Assembly: GCA_964017195.1 (NCBI GenBank)
Contig: OZ024896.1
Span: 5,843,487 to 5,907,486 of the forward strand
Source: Siderastrea radians
Lineage: Eukaryota; Cnidaria; Anthozoa; Scleractinia; Rhizangiidae
DNA length: 64,000 bases
Direction of reading: 5' to 3'
Positions 22,064 to 33,084 of the stretch are shown here, piece after piece. The position numbers and the translations under genes are program-made. Position 1 is the first letter of the stretch, and each line of letters opens with the position of its first letter. A model generated the notes under the pieces. The model was given only the letters and a program-made list of their open reading frames with translations. It ran no database searches and was not told the DNA's origin.

Positions 22064-24740
22064 AAGTCACCATGGATGGCAACCGTTCTTGTGGACAAGA
22101 ATCCAGTAGACTTCAAGCTTGACAGTGGTGCAGATGTGACTGTAGTCCCTTACGATACCTTCCTTAACCTTGATCTTCAGATGCAGCTACAGCCTACTGA
22201 TAAAGTACTTCTGGGTCCTTGCAATTACAAGATGAACTGTAAGGGAAAGTTCACAGTTGCTCTTACCTACAACCTTAAATTCTGTAAAAGAAACCGTCTA
22301 TGCTGTGGAAAGCTTAGCACGACCACTCCTCGGTAGATCTGCTGCAGTAAAACTAAACCTCATATCAAGGTTGTGTGAACTGACTAGTGATGACTACTAT
22401 GATGCATGACTACCCGAAGCTGTTCACAGGACTCAGAATGATGAAAGAAGAGTACACCATCAAGTTAAAGGAAGAGACAAACCCTTTACACTAAGAGTTC
22501 CGAGAAAAGTTCACATGCCACTGTCTGAAGAAACCAAGAATGAAATTATAAGAATGATAAAGAGTGGAGTGATATCGCCAGTGGACCACCCAACTGATTG
22601 GTGCGCCCCAATGGTTGTGACCCCCAAGCCAAATGGCAAAGTCAGAGTATGTGTGGACTTAACTTAGCTCAAGGAGTACGTTCAACGCGAGAATCATCCC
22701 CTCCTATCTGTAGACCTCACCCTAGGAAAGCTCGCAGGTGCAAAGTACTTCACGAAGCTGGATGCAAATTCCCGATTTTGGCAAATAAAGTTGTCCGAAA
22801 GAATGGGCTGCCCTATGGAATAAGCTCAGGTTCAGAAAAGTTTCAGAAATGCATGAGCAGAATGCTCGAAGGACTTGAAGGAGTTGAATGCAACATTGAC
22901 GATGTCCTAGTTGATGCCCACACAACCTAGAGCTACATGATTACAGATTAGAGAAAGTGTCAGAGCGGCTAACCAATGCTGGTGTTACACTAAACATTGA
23001 CAAGTGTACCTTCAGAGTGCCTAAGATCAAGTTCCTGGGTAATATTGTTAGCGCAAATGGCATTGAGGTGGATCCAGAGAAAGCTGCAGCAGTGGTAAGC
23101 CTACCAGCACCCAAGAATGTCCACGAAGTCCGTGTATTCTTAGGGATGGTCAACCACATGGGCAAGTTCGCAGATCATTTAGGCGATAAGACCAAACCCA
23201 TCCGAGATCTTAGGCAGAAGGACCACCAGTGGGTCTGGTGACCACCCAAACAAAACGCATTTGAAGAAATCAAATCTATTTTGACAGCTGCGCCAGTGCT
23301 CGCTCTCTACGATCCTAGCAAAGAGACCAAAATCTCAGCAGGTGCGTCTTCATTTGAATTGAGAGGAGTACTGCTATAGAAGCAAGAAGACGAGACTTGG
23401 AGATCTGTTATGTTCATATCCAGAACACTCACCCCTGTGGAATGCAGATATGCGCAAATAGAGAAAGAGGCATTATCCCTAACCTGGGTATGTGAGCGGT
23501 TCAGCGACTACAGAGTGGGGAAGTCTATTATTGCTGAAACAGACCATAAGCCACTAGTTCCTCTTTTCACCACGCGTACCTTGGATGAAGTCCCTCCTAG
23601 AGTACAGCGGCTAAGAATGCGCCTCATGTGTTTTCACTTTAAAGAGGTGAACCATGTACCCGGAAAGGATGTACATCGCAGATGCATTATCAAGAATGCA
23701 AGCAGAAAACTCAAACAGAATGGCTACCGTTCCTGAAGAATAAATGAACATCTATGTTGACAGCGTACTGGACTCTCTGCCAGTATCGGATGTGAAGCTG
23801 ATGGAAATCAAAGAAGCCCAAGATGAAGACCCCGTCTGTCGACAGATAAAGAATTACTGCATGGAAGGCTGGCCAGACAAATTTCACCTTAACGATGCAC
23901 TTAAGCCTTATTGGTCAGTCAGAGGAGAGCTCACCGTAGTGTATGGAATACTACTGAAGACATCAAGAATCGTAGTACCATCAGCTATGAAGCTGCAATT
24001 CTTGGACAAGATACACGAAGGGCACCAGGGAATAGTCAAGTGCAGAGAACGAGCGAAGACGTCTGTTTGGTGGCCTGGTCTCAGCCGTGAACTCCACGAC
24101 ATGGTTGAAAATTGCAAAGCAGCGAGCTGAGCCACTCATGCCAACACCCTTTACTGAACGCCCTTGGCAGATGATCGGCACCGACCTCTTTGAGCTCGTT
24201 AACCTGAATTATCTGATAGAGTGGACTATTTCTCACGCTTTATTGAGGTAGCTGCCATGCAAAAGACCACCAAATCCCATCAAGTCATTAGAGCCCTGAA
24301 AGCAATCTTTGCAAGGCATGGAATTCCAGAAGAAGTAAGAAGTGACAATGGCCCACAGTACGCATCAGCCGAATTCACCCATTTTGCAAAAGAATGGGGT
24401 TTCAGGCATACAACGATTAGCCCCCGTTTCCCACAGTCTAACGGTGAAGCGAAGCGCGCTGTAGAAACCACCAAGACACTGCTTAAGAGTTAAAAAGATC
24501 CAACCAAGGGACTGTTGGCATACAGATCTACCCCACTAGCTTGCGGTTATTCACCATCAGAACTACTTATGGGACGGAAACTCAGAAATACCATCCCAAC
24601 CTTCCACACTGTTCTTAGTCCGAGTTGGCCGGATATGGAAAAGCTACGTGAAAGAGAAGCAGAAAGCAAGGAAAAGCAAAGGCTAATTTCAATCATCGAC
24701 ACAATGCTTCTCCCTTGAAAGCACTCCAGTCTGGTATTCC
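22064..24740 (+). pseudogene. Gypsy pol remnant (protease, RT, RNase H, integrase)
   Basis: Recognisable pieces in order: aspartic protease LDSGADVTVV (about 22120); RT palm with LPYGISSGSEKFQ and NIDDVLVD (about 22810-22920), then FLGNIVSANGIEV and FLGMVNHMGKFA (about 23030-23170); RNase H connection with RTLTPVECRYAQIEKEA and TDHKPL (about 23420-23570); integrase with zinc-finger-like H-C region (about 24010-24120), DYFSRFIEVA, RSDNGPQYAS and PQSNGEAKRAVE (24221-24490). Stops and frame changes lie between the blocks (for example 22664, 22928, 23239, 23378, 24127, 24491). No full-length product is possible. Confidence 0.9.
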
Positions 24741-25200
24741 TGTGCACATTAAAGATATGGGAACCACTGGTACAGTAACCAGAGCAGCAGAAACACCTAG
24801 ATCCTAAATGATTGAGACAGAGAAACGTAAGTGAGAAGAAACCGATCTCATGTCAACCCAATCGCTATCAACAAGTCAGTGCCACCTAGTGTTTCAGACA
24901 AGTCAATGTCACCTAGTGTTACGAAGCAACAGCCCCAGGACAAGGCATTGACTCCTTTGAAGCCACTCCCATCACCTTGTCTTTCATCCAGACCGAAGTG
25001 ACTTGTTAGACCCTCTCTCAAGTTAAAAGAGAGCCTTGGACTTTGTTGAACATTGAACTTTAGTTACAGAGACATTTGGACGTTTGAACTCATGCTTGAA
25101 TGTTGTTTTTGTTTAGTTTTGTGGACACTGGTCACATGGTATCAGATTATATATTTCACACCAGAGTTGCATGTTGTTTCTCAACTTCAAAAAAGGGATA

Positions 25201-25344
25201 TGTTGCGTTATTGAATTTTGCCCCTTCACGTGGACTTCGTAGTTTTACATTTAGGCATGCCCACTGGTAGCACGCTAGAGGATTAAACACGGCTGCTCGT
25301 TGACTCGTTGTTGTTGTTTCTTGTCCTTTTTCAATAATCCGAGA
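25201..25344 (+). repeat. right LTR of the Gypsy element
   Basis: 144 bp starting TGTTGCGTTATTGAA, preceded by a purine-rich AAAAAAGGGATA tract that can serve as polypurine tract, and followed by the TTTAC duplication. Confidence 0.88.
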
Positions 25345-25349
25345 TTTAC

Positions 25350-25879
25350 AAGTCATAAACGATCGAAAAACAATGTTTAAAGATCTAAACAGAGCGCAAC
25401 AGACAATACTCCTTGATTGGGATAACGTCAGTTATTAAAACATATAGCAAAATAGGTTAACCAAGATAATCTTGCATCGCAGAAGCCTTTTAATTTTGTC
25501 TTTCATTTGAAATAGGCTATGTCATCAATTTTTGGTATTAATTTAAGAAGCCAAAAGACATGTTTTTATTGAGATATTAAAGACCAAAAATAATTGCGTG
25601 CCCAGTTTTGTTTAAAACTACTCTACAAGTGCATTAAAACTGTAGATAAGTGCCTTTGGCCTTGGATGGTTGAGATGGAAACGCAGCGTAACTTGAAAAA
25701 ATTGGGTCGCTCTTCTTCAAGTTTTCCCCAGTTGTCTTGCAACTGATTCATTATAAACTGAATTTGTTTTGTTCTTCTTTCAAGATCTAGAATTCATTTC
25801 GTGTATAAGAAAATGCACCATAGCCCGTAACATAACCCCTCAAAGTGAATATCTGTCACGATGCAGTGAGACCAGCTTA
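25350..25879. repeat. receptor 3' flank block (partner 13454-13946; start also in 30340-30450)
   Basis: Continuation of block Y after the Gypsy insertion, merging into the 3' flank of the receptor at 25880. Non-coding. Confidence 0.7.
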
Positions 25880-26779
25880 TCATGAATTAACGTGAAACAT
25901 TGATTTTACTGCTTGGCGAATTTGTCTGGCTTTCCATAAGCAGATCAGCGGATTCGTGCTCGAATTCAGAAAAGCAAGAGTTTCGGTCCAACTAAAGTGG
26001 TTATAAGTTCGGACAAAGATCATTGCAAATAAAACGGGCATGCTAAATAGCAAGTATACCCCAACAATGAATGAGATGCTTCGTGCAAGCTTGTCTTCTC
26101 TTCGTTTGCGAACCTGCTCGGCGATCGACTGTTGTTGTGATAGCACTTCACGACGATGCCGACGCAAAATTAAAATAATTCCAATGTTTGCTGTACTAGA
26201 AACCAGAAGACAGAAAAACCACACAAGCAAATGTATTCCACTTGAGATTTTACTAATTCCTGTCCATTGTAGAGACGTTAATAAGACATTCAGGAACCAG
26301 ATGGTCGCCATGTACTTAAGGACTCTTTTCGACGAGAAAACATCATTATACCTTGCCTGCAGTCGGACTGCCACGAATCTCTCATAGCTAACAGAGCTCA
26401 GCGTCATAAAGGACACTCCAAAGCAGATGTAAAATGCATTGGAATATAGAAGCCTTACAAAACACGGAACTGAACGATGCTGGTTTTCCAAGAGTCTAAA
26501 CGAAACGTAGCCTGGTTGAACTGCGAGGCCAACCAAAGCATCAGAGAGTGCCAAGCAGCCTATCATAAGATTTAACGGTGTTCGAAGACGGGACGTGTTG
26601 AAGATGGCAATGGTTATTAAAAAATTCGAAACAACAGCAAAAGGTGCTGAAATAATATTGATGATGGCTGTGACGAGATTCATCACGTAACGTTCCGAAA
26701 CTTTGTGAAATGTGGGATCAGAAAGATGGAAACAAGACGGCGCTGGAAAGAAGCTTTGACCTGAGGAGTTGTTGGCCAT
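25880..26779 (-). CDS. class A (rhodopsin-like) GPCR, intact single-exon gene
   Basis: A 299-residue receptor from ATG 26777-26779 (MANNSSGQ, N-glycosylation sequon). A longer reading from a GTG at 26797 is possible, but the ATG matches the start of the paralogue at 4371. TM1 N, TM2 LALSD, TM3 SYERF, a short cysteine-free loop 2, a basic third intracellular loop (EQVRKRREDK), TM6 with a proline, and TM7 NPLICLW are all visible. The usual NPxxY tyrosine region is changed: the paralogue has CYW, this copy has CLW, which may alter activation or internalisation. Loop 3 is shorter than in the receptor at 3445. Expected plasma-membrane G-protein signalling, ligand unknown. It is the closest relative of the damaged copy at 13947. 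Confidence 0.92.
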   Translation of the reverse strand: MANNSSGQSFFPAPSCFHLSDPTFHKVSERYVMNLVTAIINIISAPFAVVSNFLITIAIFNTSRLRTPLNLMIGCLALSDALVGLAVQPGYVSFRLLENQHRSVPCFVRLLYSNAFYICFGVSFMTLSSVSYERFVAVRLQARYNDVFSSKRVLKYMATIWFLNVLLTSLQWTGISKISSGIHLLVWFFCLLVSSTANIGIILILRRHRREVLSQQQSIAEQVRKRREDKLARSISFIVGVYLLFSMPVLFAMIFVRTYNHFSWTETLAFLNSSTNPLICLWKARQIRQAVKSMFHVNS

Positions 26780-27896
26780 TTTCGAGGAGGAGACCACTGT
26801 CCGATTTAAGATGAAGAAGCCTTTGATCTCGTCTAGATTCTATGATTGTTTCTTACAACTTCAACTTCCAACTTTCACTAACAGCTTACAGACTTTTTTA
26901 TCAACTGTCTTCCATACAATACTGTCTGGGAATATTTCGTTCTCTAATTTGGACTTTCTCTTCAAGCGTGGAGATTTCAGGCACGATATTTACATTGCGT
27001 CTTGAAAACAAGAACAGTTTCTCAGCATGAAACTTTGCTACAAGTTAAAAACTTAACATGTTAAAGACATGTTAAAATAAAAGCGTTGTAAAATGAGCGG
27101 TTCATGTTTTTATGAAAGGTTTTTCGAGGACAAAAATTAGCTGTCGAGGCTTTCAAGAAACGCACACCAACGCAATGCAGGATAAACTATAATTAAAGAG
27201 AAACATTGTTAGTAATGAGTACGTTTAATTAATTTCATGTCTAATTTAATTGCCTCAATAACATACAGTTTCAAAACAAGACCCTCTGATAGAGCAAAAG
27301 AGGGTTGTTAGATTAAACATGTTTGCTTTTAATCGAAGTAGTCGCAGAATTAAACTCAGGTATCACTGTGAACTCTGCTTTGGTCTAGGAATTAACGTTG
27401 AAACGAGACCCCATAACAAGATTCATTGATTGATTTAGCATGAAGACCAAATTTTCCTTCTATTTTCGAGAAAACATTCCTGCTTTTCTGTATGCAAATT
27501 TAGCCAGATTCATCCGAACGTTCTCGTTTAGGAGTGCACTGAAAGATTTTTTCACTGTATGAACTGAGTATCAGACACATCTCCTGTAGTTAAAAGTTTT
27601 GAAACCACAACTCGTACAAGGACCACGGGCCCTCACAGCCGATTTAGGCCCACTTTCGGGAGTGCGTTACAATAAACCCTATCACCTGCCGCTGTCAAAT
27701 CTTAGATGATACCCTAAAGTGTAATCATTTTCTTGAAACCTCTTTAGATTGTCCAAATTTCGGAATTCTGGCGTCACCTTTCTACATCAAATCTTAACCT
27801 CACTTACCAACCTAGAAATATACTTTTTGTCTGGTAACCGAAAGTGGATTTTTACGATCAGTAATCTTTACCAACAGAAGGTTTTTCTAAACTCAC
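26780..27896. other. upstream region of the receptor, partly duplicated
   Basis: 26780-27075 matches the region upstream of the receptor at 13947, so it probably holds 5' UTR and promoter. From 27076 to 27896 I see no supported feature apart from GGAATTAACGTTGAAACGAG (27390), a divergent copy of a block Y motif. Confidence 0.45.
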
Positions 27897-28067
27897 CGTC
27901 AAAATATATGTGCCGACGTTCTTGAAGATTTGCCGCCTCCAAAACGTCTTCGATTTCTTGTTTTGGAATATCTTTTAATCTCAGAAGAACCTTTTTCATT
28001 TCTTTCGCCTCAACATAACTTTTATTTTCAGGACTGAGTCTCGTAGCGAGGAGGTCAATTTGTGAAA
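27897..28067 (-). CDS. possible orphan coding exon
   Basis: On the minus strand, 171 nt without stops lie between an acceptor-like ATTTTCAG and a consensus donor GTGAGT (27891-27896). The 56 codons read as a charged, helical peptide (EAKEMKKVLLRLKD, then QEIEDVLEAANLQERRH). A decayed paralogue at 15130-15215 has a stop at the EAA position. The acceptor lies in the terminal repeat of the block Y element, so the left part may be repeat rather than coding. I recognise no family and found no adjacent exon. It may be a fragment of a multi-copy gene or chance. Confidence 0.25.
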
Positions 28068-28289
28068 CTGAAAATGCGACTGAAAATTAATCTTTGATTG
28101 CACGAGGGCACATTGTGACAACTTGTTTGTAACTAATGCGCAGCGGCTATGGAAATGAAAATCCTCGCAGCTGACTTCAAAAAGTTGCAGCTGTTAACCT
28201 TTCGTAAAACTAATTCATGAGCGTTAATTGGTTGAGACATTCTTTATTAATCGAGGTCTTTTTTGGTAATCAAAAGAGGGCATGATTAC

Positions 28290-29115
28290 CATGGCCAGAA
28301 ATCGAATACAGTCAGCGGTAAGAGTCGCGGGCGTCTAATAGGGATTTTCTATCTTCAATTTCCATTCCAAAAATGCTTCTAAAGGGGGTCTATCAGACAT
28401 TTTCGCTTTGGAAGTTAGTTTCTACAATTAAATGAGTGTTAGGTTTATAAAACCAGTGCATTTGAAAGGAAATCAGCGAATTCAAAGGTCAGTCAAAATT
28501 AGCATAATTTTTCCACTATGAGAGACTATGAGAGACTTCAATGGCTCTTGTACAGCGGTAACTCGCTGAAAAGCCAGGCCGCTTAGTGTTTTTAAGATGG
28601 CGACTGTTTTCGTTGCAAAATGGACTCTTTTCACTCGATTTCACCCGGATTTTCTTCCTACCTCTGAGCTCATTTTTACCCAGAAGACCGACTCCAGCAA
28701 AGCATGAAATACTGGCTTTTCGGAAGCCGTTTGGCCGAACTTAACGATCCCAGTGGAAGAAGATCTGACGTGCACAATTTGCAAACACGCGCTTACGTCG
28801 GTCTGGTGATACAGGGAAAATGGTAATCAAAGGCGATTTTAAGACATCTAAGTCGCCATCAAAAGCTAAAAGGATATGCAAGCGTGGCCTAACTTAGGCA
28901 AATCGCTGGATCGTGAGAGTTCATGTAAGTAGGCATTGTGTTGTTTTTTGGCGGGTTAGACGTGCACATTTTGACTATCCACTTTATTTACCAAGATACG
29001 GCTGCATTTTATATATTTCTCACACAAAGCTTTCTACATTCGCCATATTTAAAATCCGCAAAATCGCCGCAATACGCATGACCGTCCGCCATGTTGTATT
29101 CGATTTCTGGCCATG
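28290..29115. mobile_element. 826-bp TIR element inserted in block Y copy B
   Basis: CATGGCCAGAAATCGAATAC at the left end is mirrored exactly at the right end (GTATTCGATTTCTGGCCATG). The uninterrupted sequence at copy A (GGGCATGATTTCTCGCTGCT, about 19981) shows the insertion point. No clear target duplication. Contains no recognisable protein. Confidence 0.75.
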
Positions 29116-29384
29116 CTCGCTGCTGATTGCCTCAACCAGGAGAGGATGAAGGCAGCTCAACCAATCACCTTTCAGTTATTGATTTCTGAGCAGCTGGCTA
29201 TGGCAATTTTTGAAAATTTTACGAAAAATGAATACATAGTCGCACGAGGACATACTGCGATGACTTCGTGGGGTCTCTGAAAAAAGAAGCTATCTGAAGC
29301 GCCAGGAAGGTTTTCATTTTCATAATATTTTGTGCTCTAAAAGCAGTCGAGATATCGCAGTGTCCTCGTTCAGTTAATGATTAA

Positions 29385-29783
29385 GACAGATTCCGCTCAA
29401 CATTCGAGCAATAAGTGCAAAAATTATTTACAAGAAACTACTCATAGCACGGTAACATTTTGAATACTATTTGAAACATCTCACTTTAATTCACTTCTCC
29501 AAGTGGCCCCACGATTAAATTCTCAAGCATTCTCGAGAAAATTTATGTCAAATCTCTTAAAAATATGCCAAAAATAGGCGCCATTTTCGTTTTGAACTGA
29601 CATGAAGCGTCTTTTCAATTGAAATATGGGTAACTTCAAATTCAATTTTCTCGCGCGGGGTCAGCTTGGGACCTTGAGTATTGATAACTTATTCCTTTTT
29701 TATTCAAATGTTACCATGCTATGAGTATTTTTTTGGTAACTTTATTTTTGCACTTATTGCTCGAACGTTGAGCGAAAATCGTC
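29385..29783. mobile_element. 399-bp foldback MITE with TTAA target duplication
   Basis: Terminal repeats GACAGATTCCGCTCAACATT and its inverted partner ending AGCGAAAATCGTC continue through GAGCAATAAGTGCAAAAAT. TTAA flanks both sides (29381-29384 and 29784-29787). TTAA duplications are characteristic of piggyBac and Kolobok superfamilies. Non-coding. Confidence 0.8.
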
Positions 29784-29823
29784 TTAATTTTCACCTTATT
29801 TTAAAAGTTCTCGCAAATTGCCC

Positions 29824-30450
29824 AAGTAATTTTGTATAAGGCCCTTTACCAAGAGCGCTTTACAATATTTTAAAAACACGTACTTATCAAGAATTTCCTA
29901 AAAACAGGGATACTGTAACTTAGTCCTCCGCTGCTTTGGGCTTGGAATTAACACTGGAACGAGACCTTATCAAGGACGTCCAAATTGTAATTTCCCGTTT
30001 TCTCTGTACCGTGTGTCAACTGTCACAGTCACATCTTCATTAATAACCTTCTGTATGATTGTTTGTAAACTTTTTTTCCCGTACAGACAAATAAAAATCC
30101 TTTTCTTTGGAAATACAGAAGGCGGCTTTAACTAGAACTGAAGAACTGTTCAGAAACTCAAACCAAATAAAAGCATTTTTACAATGAAATAATATCATTG
30201 CAAACCACGTTGTCAATCGGCGAAAGGACATGAAGAACGAATTTTAAAATGTTCTACCAGTAACGTTTTCTACCAAATACAGAACAGAATTTCCATTCTA
30301 AAGATGAAATTAAAAGATTATTTCTCATGTCCTCTGTACAAGTCATAACCGAAATACAGCGTTTAGAGATCTAAAAAGAGCGCAATAGGCAATACGCCTT
30401 GATTTTGATAGGGTCAGTTTTAATGGGGCTATGTCACCAATTTTTAGTAG
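29824..30450. repeat. block Y copy B, distal part
   Basis: Matches 20336-20849 and then 25350-25540, bridging the position of the Gypsy element without interruption, so it is a paralogous empty site. No gene; the minus-strand frame at 30040-30231 parallels that at 20535-20744 but lacks motifs. Confidence 0.75.
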
Positions 30451-30764
30451 CGGAGCTCGCGCGCGTAGCACAATTGCTAAGCAAATTTGGTAAGGGAGTG
30501 TTCATTATTTATGGTTTTTTTTTGGGGGGGGGGTCGGCTAAATCATGGGGGGGTAGAAAAGTTTTAGATGCTAAGCAAGGAATCCTTGGGGGTCATTAGA
30601 GTTTCAAGATAGTTAGTGGGGGGTCATGAAAGTTTTCTCATGTCACGTGGACCCAAATGCTATATTTTATCTGGAACTTCATTGAAATACCATCAAACAG
30701 CGTTTTCATATCAAGCAGAATGACCATGGGTCAAATCCTAGATAACAAACATATAATAACACAA

Positions 30765-30765
30765 C

Positions 30766-30807
<42 letters not shown>

Positions 30808-30825
30808 TTTAATAATAATAATAAT
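30765..30825. repeat. (AAT)n microsatellite
   Basis: About 18 near-perfect trinucleotide units in front of the remnant coding region. Confidence 0.9.
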
Positions 30826-30837
30826 GTATACCTCAAA

Positions 30838-31657
30838 GACTTGTGCAAGACAGGTGGGATGGAGGCATGTGAAAGTTGTCAAGCATCACCTTGGAAGGGT
30901 CCAGTAATGGAACGCATTCCTAGACCATATCCAGGCCACTCGCAACTCCCAGCATTACATTACAAGGCTGTTTGGGAAACCTCTAGACTAAACGAAGATG
31001 GAACTGAGAGAAAACCAGATGACTATAGCCCCGGGTCAAATTTAAGACGTCTTTTTGACAAGGGAGATATTCATCTTGATGCCCCCGAAGAAATCAGGGA
31101 CTTTAGTGAGCGATATGTGGTGTCTCGTGAGCATGTATAAATCTACCTTACCCACTTAAAGAACCCTGAGTGGTCAAAGTCCATCAGAGTTAAGGCAAGA
31201 CAAGAGGAAGCAAGAGCGAAGAAGCAGAAATCTGTGGACGACTATGATTGGGCTTCTCTGTTAGAACAAGGATAGCTAGGGACACTCACAGTGCCTGAAT
31301 TAGATAAGTAAATTAAGCACCACTCCCTGCCAAACAAGGGTAAAAAACCAGATAAGATCCGATGTATCGCACTTCACTTATCCGCAGGCAACGCATAAAT
31401 GGGTCCACAAGACAACATCCAGGAAGAAAATGAGGAAGACATTGAGGAGGAAGTGGTCTTAGCAGAGGTTAACAGTGCTGATGACTCAACAGACAGTGAT
31501 CTTGACAGTGAATCAACTGACAATGAAAGTGAGCTTACAGAAGTTACTATGCCCAGTACTGTTTCAAGCACCATATCTGGAACAAGAGTGAGGCCAAGGG
31601 CACAAGAAGAATATATCTACTGCATTGTTAGATTGTTTGCACTTATACCACTTCTAT
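30838..31657 (+). pseudogene. remnant gene inside the TIR element, unknown family
   Basis: A mostly continuous frame contains CKTGGMEACESCQ, RPYPGHSQLPALHYKAVWE, LRRLFDKGDIHLDAPEEIRD and KKQKSVDDYDWASLLEQG, then stretches rich in acidic residues. In-frame stops occur at 31138-31140 and in the following 260 bp. The position inside an inverted-repeat element suggests a transposon-encoded protein or a captured gene; I do not recognise the family. The acidic C-terminal part (31399-31657) stays open. Confidence 0.5.
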
Positions 31658-31811
31658 AAAGGATGGGGGGGGAGGGGGTCACATAAGTTTTGACGTTTCT
31701 CTTGGGGGGTCATTTAAGTTTTGCTGTTGCCCGAGGGGGGGGGGTAAAGATATTGAAAGTGGTCCCCTAAAAAATGCCGCCTTCCCAAAGGATAAATAAT
31801 GAACACTCCCT

Positions 31812-32089
31812 AACCTATCAAGCCAAGAAATTTTGGTAGTGACGTAATAGTGACGTGACCGTCCGTCCGTCCGTCCGCACCACAGGGTTACCAATATGAG
31901 GTGGCAAACACTTGAGACAACCCTTTGTTGTATCCCGCGTTTCTGGCCCGAAATCTGGTAACTAAAGTCAGAAACAATTTTATTAATGGAAAGAAATGTT
32001 CAAAAGAATAGTCTGTTGTCTTTTTGGTGGAAGGCAAAAAGTTCAAGTTACGAATTTGCCTTCGAGGACTTCATCTTTGTTGTCGGTTC
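31812..32089. repeat. repeat remnant with (GTCC)n tract
   Basis: Contains CGTCCGTCCGTCCGTCCG (about 31860-31877). It continues, across the TIR element, the sequence left of 30491, so that element inserted into an older repeat. Confidence 0.5.
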
Positions 32090-32460
32090 TGCTGCGAACT
32101 CGGACGGCACAACGCTTCAGTTGAGTTCACAGCATTTGGCAGCGGTCCTGACGCCAAACCTAACAGAGCTAGTGCCTTCTGGTTTTTTCTGTCCACAACC
32201 ATGGTTGTTGCGCCGGTCCGAACACATTTTCCCACGAAAAACACTCGTGTTTATTGTGACACAGTATCTTGCGTAACTTGCGTCACATCGAATCGAGTCG
32301 AAGTATATCGCTTGAATTCGCAGCTTTTTGGAAATGGTGCGGACGTCAAACATTGCAGAGCTAGTGGCTTCCGATATTTTCTGTCTACAGCCATGGTTTT
32401 TGCAGTGGTCCGAACACATTTCCCAAGAAAAACACCCGTGTATATGTTAATCGAGCTGAG
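32090..32460. repeat. imperfect tandem duplication, period about 192 bp
   Basis: The segment with ACCATGGTTGTTGCGCCGGT (32199) recurs with differences at 32391 (GCCATGGTTTTTGCAGTGGT), including CCGAACACATTT and AAAAACAC-CGTGT. Long opposite-strand frames here are by-products of this duplication. Confidence 0.7.
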
Positions 32461-32631
32461 ATAAATAAACAGCTGTTTAAGTATTAAAATGAAATTTATA
32501 TTGATGACATAGCAGATGTTGTGCAGTGCTTAGCACGCTCCCTTACCATTCCGGCGGTTAGGCGGCTAGGCGGTTCGACTGTCGGAGGGAGCGAAGTTTT
32601 TTTTCCCCCATTTTTTCTTTTTTTTAAAACC

Positions 32632-33084
32632 CACGTGTATTCGCCAGTGAAATTTTTCACGGTAGCCTAAATAAAAATTGATTTCAATTTGACAGCTGAA
32701 AAGCACTGCAGTTCCCTCCTGGTCATTATAAAAATCAGTTGGGCAAACCTACAAGACTACTTAGTCGATCCTTGAGTTGTTGTGAGCAAAAGAATATCAC
32801 TAAGAATTTTCCTCCGGAATGTTTCGTCTCCCAAACTTTCGACATCAAGAAGCTAGGAGCACCCTTTTGAACCTAGAGCACATGTGTGCTTTTTGCCGTG
32901 TGCAAATTTCTTCCTTTGCATAAGCGTTTGGTAGGGATGTAGTCATACGGTATTTATTTGTGAAGTCGTTTAATATACCGACACCTCTAGCATATTTTTC
33001 AGACTTAAAACCTGATTTAAACCTGACAAAATACAGTTCGTTTATTCAACGTTGCTTAATGACTTCTCAACCTATCACTTGCAG
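32632..33084. repeat. conserved receptor-flank block, copy 3
   Basis: Third copy of 12806-13384, with TATAAAAAT at 32727-32735. Here no receptor follows: the block is cut by an hAT-like element at 33085, and on the far side only about 70 bp of related sequence remain. Bases 32461-32631 include a poly-T/C tract and no gene. Confidence 0.75.

Larger units (their letters stand above)
20855..25344 (+). mobile_element. Gypsy (Ty3-type) LTR retrotransposon, decayed
   Basis: LTRs 20855-21002 and 25201-25344 are flanked by the 5-bp duplication TTTAC (20850-20854 and 25345-25349). The paralogous site near 30340 (CTCTGTACAAGTCATAA) is empty. TGGTGTCAGAAATG directly after the left LTR is a primer-binding-site candidate. 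Gag, protease, RT, RNase H and integrase follow in the Gypsy order but in several frames with stops. The two LTRs have clearly diverged, so the insertion is older than the BEL element at 39253. Confidence 0.9.
28053..29823. mobile_element. block Y inverted-repeat element, copy B, carrying two insertions
   Basis: The ends GGTCAATTTGTG and CAAATTGCCC match the element at 19754-20335. Two younger elements are inserted within it, at 28290-29115 and 29385-29783. Confidence 0.65.
30492..31811. mobile_element. TIR element with remnant coding sequence
   Basis: GGGAGTGTTCATTATTTA at the left end is mirrored at the right end (TAAATAATGAACACTCCC). G-rich subterminal tracts lie at 30530-30620 and 31665-31750 in opposite orientation. 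It carries a decayed gene (30838-31657) and an (AAT)n microsatellite, so it is a DNA transposon of unknown superfamily, probably inactive. Confidence 0.65.

Noticed and set aside
32117..32464. Long frames on both strands
   Set aside because: Produced by the imperfect 192-bp tandem duplication; no family resemblance.
32520..32600. tRNA gene or SINE head (GGTTCGACTGT box-B-like)
   Set aside because: No cloverleaf can be drawn and no convincing box A at the right spacing.
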